NCBI GenBank assembly: GCA_021397835.1
Contig: JAJFZO010000575.1
Span: 2,733,001-2,797,000, forward strand
Length of the DNA: 64,000 nt
From: Moringa oleifera
Lineage: Eukaryota > Streptophyta > Magnoliopsida > Brassicales > Moringaceae
Direction: 5' to 3'
Shown: positions 57,491-64,000 of the stretch, piece after piece
Numbering within the stretch: the stretch's first letter is position 1
Layout: each line of letters begins with the position of its first letter
The notes under the pieces: model-generated
The model's input: only the letters and a program-made list of their open reading frames with translations
Told to the model about the DNA's origin: nothing
Databases searched by the model: none
Translations under genes and position numbers: made by a program

Positions 57491-58780
57491 ATGGCTAGTC
57501 CTTACAAGAAACCTCGTTTTAGAGATGCAGCCTTGCGGCGCTTCCTTTTTGTAGTTGTAGTCACACTTGTAGGGGTTTTGCTATTGGTATTTCTAATTGG
57601 AACAAATTCTAATACAGAAGTCGTGACCTCATCTTCAAACGAAATAGTTGAAGATACCAAAGTAAATTTGAGTTTTTCACGTCTCAACCTTCCTAAACAG
57701 AACGATTTGTCTATGCAACTGGAAAAGCGGAACCATTTACCCCCCAAAAACATTAATTTGTATCCTAATTTAGCCAAGAATCGTATAATCATTGTTTTAT
57801 ATGTTCACAATCGGCCCCAATATCTTCAAATAGTTGTTCAGAGCTTGTCGAAAGTAGTGGGAATAAGTGAAACTCTGTTGATTGTTAGCCATGATGGGAG
57901 CTTTGATGAAATGAACGAAATTGTGGAACGTATCACATTTTGCCAAGTGAAACAGATATTTGCTCTTTACTCGCCTCATGTCTTTACAGACAGTTTCCCG
58001 GGTGTATCACCGAATGACTGTAAGGACAAAGATGATGCATTGAAGAAACATTGTAATGGGAATCCTGATCAGTATGGGAACCATAGGTCGCCAAAAATAG
58101 TTTCCTTGAAGCATCATTGGTGGTGGATGATGAACACGGTGTGGGATGGGTTGGAAGAGACCAAGGGGCACACAGGAGATATTCTTTTCATAGAGGAGGA
58201 TCACTTCATTTTCCCTAATGCATATCAAAACTTACAGATACTCACAGCACTGAAGCCTCAGAAATGCCCTGATTGTTATGCTGCAAATTTGGCACCTAGT
58301 GATGTGAATTCAAAGGGAGAAGAATGGGATACTTTAGTTGCAGAGAGAATGGGAAATATTGGTTATTCCTTTAACCGGACTGTTTGGAGAAAAATACATC
58401 AGAAAGCAAGAGAATTTTGTTTCTTTGATGATTACAATTGGGATATAACAATGTGGGCAACTGTTTATCCTTCATTTGGCAGTCCTGTGTATACATTACG
58501 AGGGCCTAGGACCAGTGCCGTTCACTTTGGGAAGTGTGGTTTACATCAGGGGCAGGGGGGGAAGGGCGCATGTATTGACAATGGTGTGATCAACATTGCA
58601 GTAGAAGAAGTTGATAAAGTTGCCAACATCAACAATGAATGGGAAGTGCGCGTCTATCAACACCAGCCAGGGTATAAAGCTGGGTTCAAGGGTTGGGGAG
58701 GGTGGGGGGATGACAGAGACCGCCAATTGTGCTTGATTTTTGCGGAGATGTATCATTTAAGAAGTAGAACTTCTCCTTGA
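57491..58780 (+). CDS. GNTII: alpha-1,6-mannosyl-glycoprotein 2-beta-N-acetylglucosaminyltransferase (GnT-II)
   Basis: Intronless, 429 residues, GT16 family, as in Arabidopsis At2g05320. It adds GlcNAc to the alpha-1,6 mannose arm in the Golgi, after GnT-I and mannosidase II, giving complex N-glycans. The type II membrane topology is clear: a short basic cytosolic tail (MASPYKKPRFRDAALRR), a TM helix (about 18-36) and a stem of about 60 residues. The catalytic domain has VLYVHNRPQYL, LLIVSHDGSF, HHWWWMMNTVWDGLEETKGH, the acidic metal site EED (235-237), FCFFDDYNWDITMWA and SAVHFGKCGLHQG. I chose the ATG at 57491 because it matches the family N-terminus; an in-frame ATG at 57440 would add 17 unlikely residues. 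Confidence 0.95.
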   Translation: MASPYKKPRFRDAALRRFLFVVVVTLVGVLLLVFLIGTNSNTEVVTSSSNEIVEDTKVNLSFSRLNLPKQNDLSMQLEKRNHLPPKNINLYPNLAKNRIIIVLYVHNRPQYLQIVVQSLSKVVGISETLLIVSHDGSFDEMNEIVERITFCQVKQIFALYSPHVFTDSFPGVSPNDCKDKDDALKKHCNGNPDQYGNHRSPKIVSLKHHWWWMMNTVWDGLEETKGHTGDILFIEEDHFIFPNAYQNLQILTALKPQKCPDCYAANLAPSDVNSKGEEWDTLVAERMGNIGYSFNRTVWRKIHQKAREFCFFDDYNWDITMWATVYPSFGSPVYTLRGPRTSAVHFGKCGLHQGQGGKGACIDNGVINIAVEEVDKVANINNEWEVRVYQHQPGYKAGFKGWGGWGDDRDRQLCLIFAEMYHLRSRTSP

Positions 58781-61337
58781 CCCGTTGATTTCATTTTCAT
58801 GCTGATGTAACAGGTGAGGTCTGCATGATTTTTCCTTTTAAAAAGTCTGGTAACTTTTTCATGTTTGTACTTTGTAATATCTGAGAGATCTCCATGTTGT
58901 CTTTTCTTCCTACGTGAAGGTTATCAGAAGAAACCAGTTTTTGTTATTAATTCAATGAATTTGTATTCTAAAATATTGATTTCTGATCTGATGGGAGGGC
59001 AGCCTTCATTAAGCCTGTGGTATTACATGATTCCTTTATGTTGAATTACCAAATTCAGTTTATTTTATGCATAAGTTGGCATACATTTCTTCAAATCCCC
59101 TATTCCATTGCTCGGAATATACTTTTGTAGTCATTGTATCCATGGAGGTGGATAGTCATTGCTTTCTCTTCGCATGAATCAATATGTTTATTTGATTCTA
59201 ATACTTTGCCCAGTATGCGAGAAGAAAAGACCGTGGTTATGTAATACTTTGCATGGTCTACATGAATGAATGGCCTGAATAAATGTTAATTCTATTTGTT
59301 GAATCATGATTCAATGTTTCAACCAAATATTTGTTATCATTTCATGGTTAGTGACATATATGTAGGATTTCAAAACTCAGAATTCTACATTCATGTAAAT
59401 ATTGATTGCTGTGTGCATAAGCAAGCAGGAAGAATAAACTCTTAAGGTGATAGGTGTCCAGGTATCATACTTACAATCGAAGGATGGACTTTTAGAATGA
59501 GAAATGAGGCGTGAATTATCATGTCAAAACTAGAATGCAACATGGTCAATGCAAGTGCAAATTTTGGTTGAAAGAGAGGGATGGAAAGGGAATGAACAAA
59601 GAAAAGGAGCAAACCAGCCATATAGTCATAATGAAGAGATGGCACTATAGCATTTCATGTAGATGGCATGGAGGGGTAACATTCTATCATGCTGAATTGA
59701 GCAGATATAGCCCTTTGTTGTCTTGATTTGGTCAAATTGACATCTATAAATCTCGTGGAGCTAATCAGTATCTTCATTTGAGGTTATAGGTCACTCCGGG
59801 GAATAATACAGTAAACTCTGGTTCTTACCATTGTTGCTCTAGTCAGAGTGATATGACTCACTGAACATAAGGGTTTGGGACTCTCTGTTTTGCTGGAGAA
59901 TGATGGAAACATAGAGACAGAAGTCTAGGGTTGAAGTGGTGTGTTTGTGTATTGGTTTATGTTTTGAAGGTCTAAATGATGCCTATAAGGAGTAGAATGG
60001 CCGTAGAAGATTCTTGCAATCTTTTTCCAGATTACTGGGATATGGTTTTCTTATCATCTGATTTATGGATGTTGAACTGATAGCAACTATCTGGAGTAGG
60101 CTTTTTTGCATTGATTAGCAATTTTTACTATCAATCTTTCCTATTTTGTGGTCGGGCAGAAGAGGATCACCTGCATATTTAAGTGTTCCAGATGATTGGG
60201 TGAATGCACTTTCCTGCATCCTTTCTTCTTTGAGGAGAGGGTTTATGTTCCATCTGGTTTTGTAGCATTGGTTTTACCATCCTTTTCATAATATATTTGT
60301 GGCTTCGTGGTGGAGACTGAGAGAGTGTTGCTTTATATAGAATTTAGATTATATTGAAACTGCTTGTCAGTTGATCCCTGAAATAGGCATTGAAGAGCAT
60401 TGCATCCATGGGATATTGGCCTTTTGCTATCATTCCAGTTCTCTGGTGGCTCCAGTCCAGCAACGATGAAAAAGAAATAGCTTTTTCCGTGGAACATCAG
60501 AGGATGCCACGGCTAAGTAACATTTTCTGCTTCTCTTTCTCCCCCTTGCTCTAGTTTAGATTTCCAATTTCCGATTAGTCTGCTTCTGAGTAATGCTTTC
60601 ACAGTTTTCTTTTCTCCCTCACTCAATCCCAGAAAAATGCTCCATAGCCAGCTTATCCAAGCAATTTTCAGCGGTATCAATATGTGATGCCATGCTCAGT
60701 TTTCATCTTTGCATTATAGATAATTATGTTCATATATTAGCTAGCCAGCCTGCATCTTAGCAAGCTCATTACTGTCTGCAATCTTTACATCTTAATTTCA
60801 TATGTTCTCTTCAGCTGTCATTAACAGAAATCTCCTGTTCTTACAGTTACCCAGTCATTCAGTCTGCTCATTGACTTGAATGTATGGAAAATTATGTATT
60901 GAGCGACATTGCTACATTTGATGATGAAACTAGCTTGTCTTCAGCAACTAAGGACCCTGACAATGGTGTACATGGTTAAAGCACAGGGTGAAAGCACCAG
61001 TTGGATCTCTAAGCTAGTCGGCTTGCAGCAGATGTCATCTATTCTGCTCAGCTTATTACCGAAAAAACAAAAAAACCCAATTACGATAAGTTGCCTGACA
61101 CTGTTGGTGATGTTTGGTCACCATGGTCAGATGTCCGCATCTTCAACCTGGCAATCATCACTTGCCATGAACGGCTGGGCTCCACCGCCAATTTGCATGA
61201 ATAAAAACAATCTGATTTATTTTTCATCTATCGTGATAATTATAAATAGATAATAGATCTATTATGTTAAAATAATCCATTAAGGTTGAAGTTTGATTAC
61301 AGAGAGTAATCCAAATCCGACTTTATATCAAATCCAT

Positions 61338-61373
<36 letters not shown>

Positions 61374-61862
61374 TTAGTAACTCTATTATGACTCTATACT
61401 GTTCAATCCATCCCCTACATGGACCATTGGGCAACAAGGCATAAATATTAGCAATGGCTTCTCAGGGTGGCCTAATGTGCGGAAGGAAGATCTTGATTTC
61501 CAAGAGGCCCAAGACAGGGCACATGATGCGATTGTACGTAGCACGCAAATTCAAGTCCGGTTTTTTTTTGACACTGATTCTCCTATGTTGTCTTAAACTG
61601 GGGTCACAACCAAAACACTTTCCAGGTGCCACCCAACCAGGAAGAAAGATAGTGGAGTGTGGCACTAAAAAGGGGAGACTGGAGGAGTGGTGATAAATAA
61701 TGTTATATATATTGAGATAGAGGACACAAACGCTTGTCGAAATACAGCAGCAGTGTTTTGTTTGTTTATGCATAAATGAATTCAAAGGACGTTGAGCTTC
61801 TTGGTTTACGGTGAGCCAGGGGAGTTTCACGTGCTGGTGATCTATACCTAGCAAATTTCATG
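58781..61862. other. intergenic region
   Basis: About 3 kb with no recognised gene. It has an (ATT)n tract at 61341-61373 and two open segments near 60884-61205 discussed as a weak finding. The last 100 bases or so are the likely PHYC leader exon. Confidence 0.5.
61341..61373. repeat. (ATT)11 microsatellite
   Basis: Eleven uninterrupted ATT units. Confidence 0.95.
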
Positions 61863-62607
61863 GTGAGTGACACCCATATCTCTCTTTTTCTTCTAAGGTC
61901 ATATGGTTGCAGGGTTATGAGTGATTAAATGTCTATTTTGCTATTATGTTCTTGGGCAATTGTGTTCTGACTTGGTTCGGGATTAGGAGTTTGCGCAGAT
62001 ATAAAAAAGTGAATTTGTGGTTTTTTTTTTCCTTTTATTGGGTTATTTGAGGTCTGTCCAGAATTTGCGGGAACTGAAGGCGGTTTTGGTGAATTTCTAT
62101 GCGGGTTTCGGGTGGAGTTTGCAATTGTCTGCAGAGTTTTTGTATAATCTGCTTATCTAGGTTTTGGTCTCTGAATGTGTAAGAGTTCTGGTCTGTGAAG
62201 GCACCAGGAGGAACCCAGCGCAGATATTTTTCTAGGAGAATCCATTTTCAGTCACCCTTTTTCTTTTTATTGTAGCTTTTTGTCTGATTGAGAACAGAAT
62301 CATGAATACTCCATTTACTTTTCTATGGTTTTATGGGAGACAAAATGAAGAAGGGATTGCTTTAATGGTGTGGACTTTTGGTGGTTTTCACTCTTTTTAC
62401 CTTTCATGATGATTCTTGGGCCCAGAAGATCCTGGATGAGAAAGAGCAGAGAATATGATATGGGTTTTTGAATTTGATCATGGTTTATTCTGGTAAATTC
62501 TTGGATTTTTTATTTGAGAGTTAAAACTTGAAGATTCCTCTGTTGGGTTTAAGTATCGACATGATGCTTTTGCACTGTACCATTCACATGAGTTGGTTTG
62601 ATTACAG
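61863..62607 (+). other. probable 5' UTR intron of PHYC
   Basis: A strong donor (TTCATG then GTGAGTG) at 61863 and an acceptor (GTTTGATTACAG) ending at 62607, 50 bases before the ATG. The T-rich interior is typical of a plant intron. No transcript evidence is available here. Confidence 0.5.
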
Positions 62608-62657
62608 AAGCTAGCAAGGAATGAAAAAGAAGAGAAACTGAAAGAGGAGGTTGAGAG

Positions 62658-64000
62658 ATGTCCAAGTCGATGAACAAGGCTAATTGTTCCACGAGCAGCT
62701 CTGCTCGGTCAAAACAAAATGCTCGTGTTCTTGCACAGACCCCGCTTGATGCCAAGCTACATGTAGACTATGAAGAATCTGAACGTTTATTTGATTACGC
62801 CACTTCAGTTGACTTCAATGTATTGACTTCAACTAGCAGTGTTCCCTCTTCGACTGTATCAGCTTACCTTCGGAAGATGCAGAGAGGAAAGCTTATTCAA
62901 CCCTTTGGTTGCATAATTGCAGTGGATGACCAAAACTTAACTGTTCTTGCATACAGTGAAAATGCCCCAGAGATGTTGGACTTGGCACCACATGCTGTTC
63001 CAAGCATAGAGCAGCAAGAAGCTCTGAGTTTTGGTACTGATGTACGAACATTGTTTCGGTCTCCAGGAGCCGCTGCCTTGCAAAAGGCTGCCAATTTTGA
63101 GGACGTTAATCTTCTCAATCCGATACTGGTTCATTGTAAAATCTCAGGTAAGCCCTTTTATGCTATTTTGCATAGAATTGATGTGGGGTTAGTTATAGAC
63201 TTAGAGCCAGTTAATCCAGCTGATGTGCCAGTTACTGCTGCTGGAGCATTGAAATCTTATAAGCTTGCTGCAAAAGCCATTTCAAGGTTGCAGTCCTTGC
63301 CTAGTGGGAATATACCAATGTTATGTGATGTTTTGGTTAAGGAAGTCCGAGAGCTGACGGGTTATGATCGGATAATGGTGTATAAATTTCATGAAGATGA
63401 GCATGGTGAAGTTATTGCTGAATGCCGCAGACCTGACTTAGAACCTTATCTTGGCTTGCACTACCCGGCCACTGATATACCTCAAGCTTCAAGGTTCCTC
63501 TTCATGAAAAACAAGGTTAGGATGATATGTGATTGTTTGGCCCCCCCAGTTCAGGTAATCCAAGACCAGAGACTGACTCAGCCATTAAGTCTTTGTGGAT
63601 CTACATTGAGATCTCCTCATGGCTGCCATGTACAGTATATGGCTAATATGGGTTCAATTGCATCTTTTGTGATGTCAGTTACAATCAGTGAGGATGATGA
63701 TGAGATGAACAATGATCAGCAGAAAGCGAGAAAATTATGGGGATTTGTGGTTTGCCACCATACAAGCCCTAGATTTGTTCCATTTCCTTTAAGGTATGCC
63801 TGTGAATTCTTAATTCAGGTATTTGGTGTACAAATCAACAAGGAAGTGCAGTTGGCTGCTCAAATGAGGGAGAAGCATATTTTGCAAACACAGTCTGTGC
63901 TTTGTGACATGCTCCTTAGAGATGCTCCAGTGGGTATTGTCACTCAATCACCTAATGTCATGGACCTTGTGAAGTGTGATGGAGCTGCACTTTACTACAG
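62658..64000 (+). CDS. PHYC: phytochrome C, N-terminal part, truncated by window end
   Basis: Open from the ATG at 62658 to the last base, about 447 of the roughly 1120 residues expected. Visible parts: an N-terminal Ser-rich extension with [20 protein letters not shown]; the PAS domain (about 65-190) with [10 protein letters not shown]; and the GAF domain with the [15 protein letters not shown] motif (261-275) and the bilin-attachment Cys323 in [11 protein letters not shown]. The start of the PHY domain follows ([19 protein letters not shown], then [18 protein letters not shown]). It is a red/far-red photoreceptor acting mainly as a partner of phyB in light and photoperiod responses. [14 protein letters not shown] and EESERLFDY match PHYC rather than PHYA, PHYB or PHYE. 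No intron occurs in the visible part, consistent with the long first phytochrome exon. Confidence 0.96.
   Translation, partial: MSKSMNKANCSTSSSARSKQNARVLAQTPLDAKLHVDYEESERLFDYATSVDFNVLTSTSSVPSSTVSAYLRKMQRGKLIQPFGCIIAVDDQNLTVLAYSENAPEMLDLAPHAVPSIEQQEALSFGTDVRTLFRSPGAAALQKAANFEDVNLLNPILVHCKISGKPFYAILHRIDVGLVIDLEPVNPADVPVTAAGALKSYKLAAKAISRLQSLPSGNIPMLCDVLVKEVRELTGYDRIMVYKFHEDEHGEVIAECRRPDLEPYLGLHYPATDIPQASRFLFMKNKVRMICDCLAPPVQVIQDQRLTQPLSLCGSTLRSPHGCHVQYMANMGSIASFVMSVTISEDDDEMNNDQQKARKLWGFVVCHHTSPRFVPFPLRYACEFLIQVFGVQINKEVQLAAQMREKHILQTQSVLCDMLLRDAPVGIVTQSPNVMDLVKCDGAALYY

Overview
This is nuclear DNA from a flowering plant, most likely a core eudicot. Genes have many GT-AG introns, the families are plant-specific (PPR, ABC1K, CC-NLR, SABATH, fasciclin-like AGP, NF-YB, SnRK1 beta, phytochrome), and the genes sit in AT-rich intergenic DNA. 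A phytochrome C gene at the right edge argues against poplar and legumes, lineages reported to lack PHYC. I found no bacterial, organellar or viral block, no CRISPR array, and no secure tRNA, rRNA or miRNA gene.

Layout. 1-2246 (+) is the 3' part of an intronless P-class PPR gene. It converges on a 17-exon ABC1K7/SIA1-type atypical kinase (2923-7330, -). After AT-rich DNA and a small TATA-driven unit near 10.24-10.6 kb comes a single intronless CC-NB-LRR gene (10982-13750, -). A two-exon gene for a small charged protein follows at 17171-17731 (+). Next are two tandem Nudix hydrolase genes with the same eight-exon structure (21192-23205 and 24716-26534, +) and a kelch-repeat gene with a 10-codon first exon (27196-28671, +). 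Two tandem SABATH methyltransferase copies lie on the minus strand. The first (28903-31071) is a pseudogene; the second (31527-33010) is open but has a damaged splice acceptor. A fasciclin-like AGP gene (33982-35275, -), an intronless NF-YB gene (38813-39463, -) and an uncharacterised two-TM protein gene (42210-42956, -) follow. About 7 kb without a recognisable gene leads to a SnRK1 beta-subunit gene (50295-54324, +). A three-exon gene for a small predicted thylakoid protein (55422-56046, -) is head-to-head with an intronless GnT-II gene (57491-58780, +). The window ends inside PHYC (62658 onward, +).

The genes are unrelated housekeeping, regulatory and defence genes, not a pathway cluster. 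Two neighbourhoods look conserved from Arabidopsis as I recall its gene order: ABC1K7 (At3g07700) with the kelch gene (At3g07720), and the small thylakoid protein (At2g05310) with GnT-II (At2g05320). The most interesting part is the SABATH tandem pair: a nonsense codon, a 5' truncation ending at a 103-bp element with 13-bp inverted repeats, an intron enlarged ninefold, a lost splice acceptor in the sister copy, and very uneven divergence suggesting gene conversion. I see no convincing sign of a wholly new biological system. Exon boundaries were derived by hand from reading frame, splice consensus and remembered family sequences. Mismatch counts are by eye.
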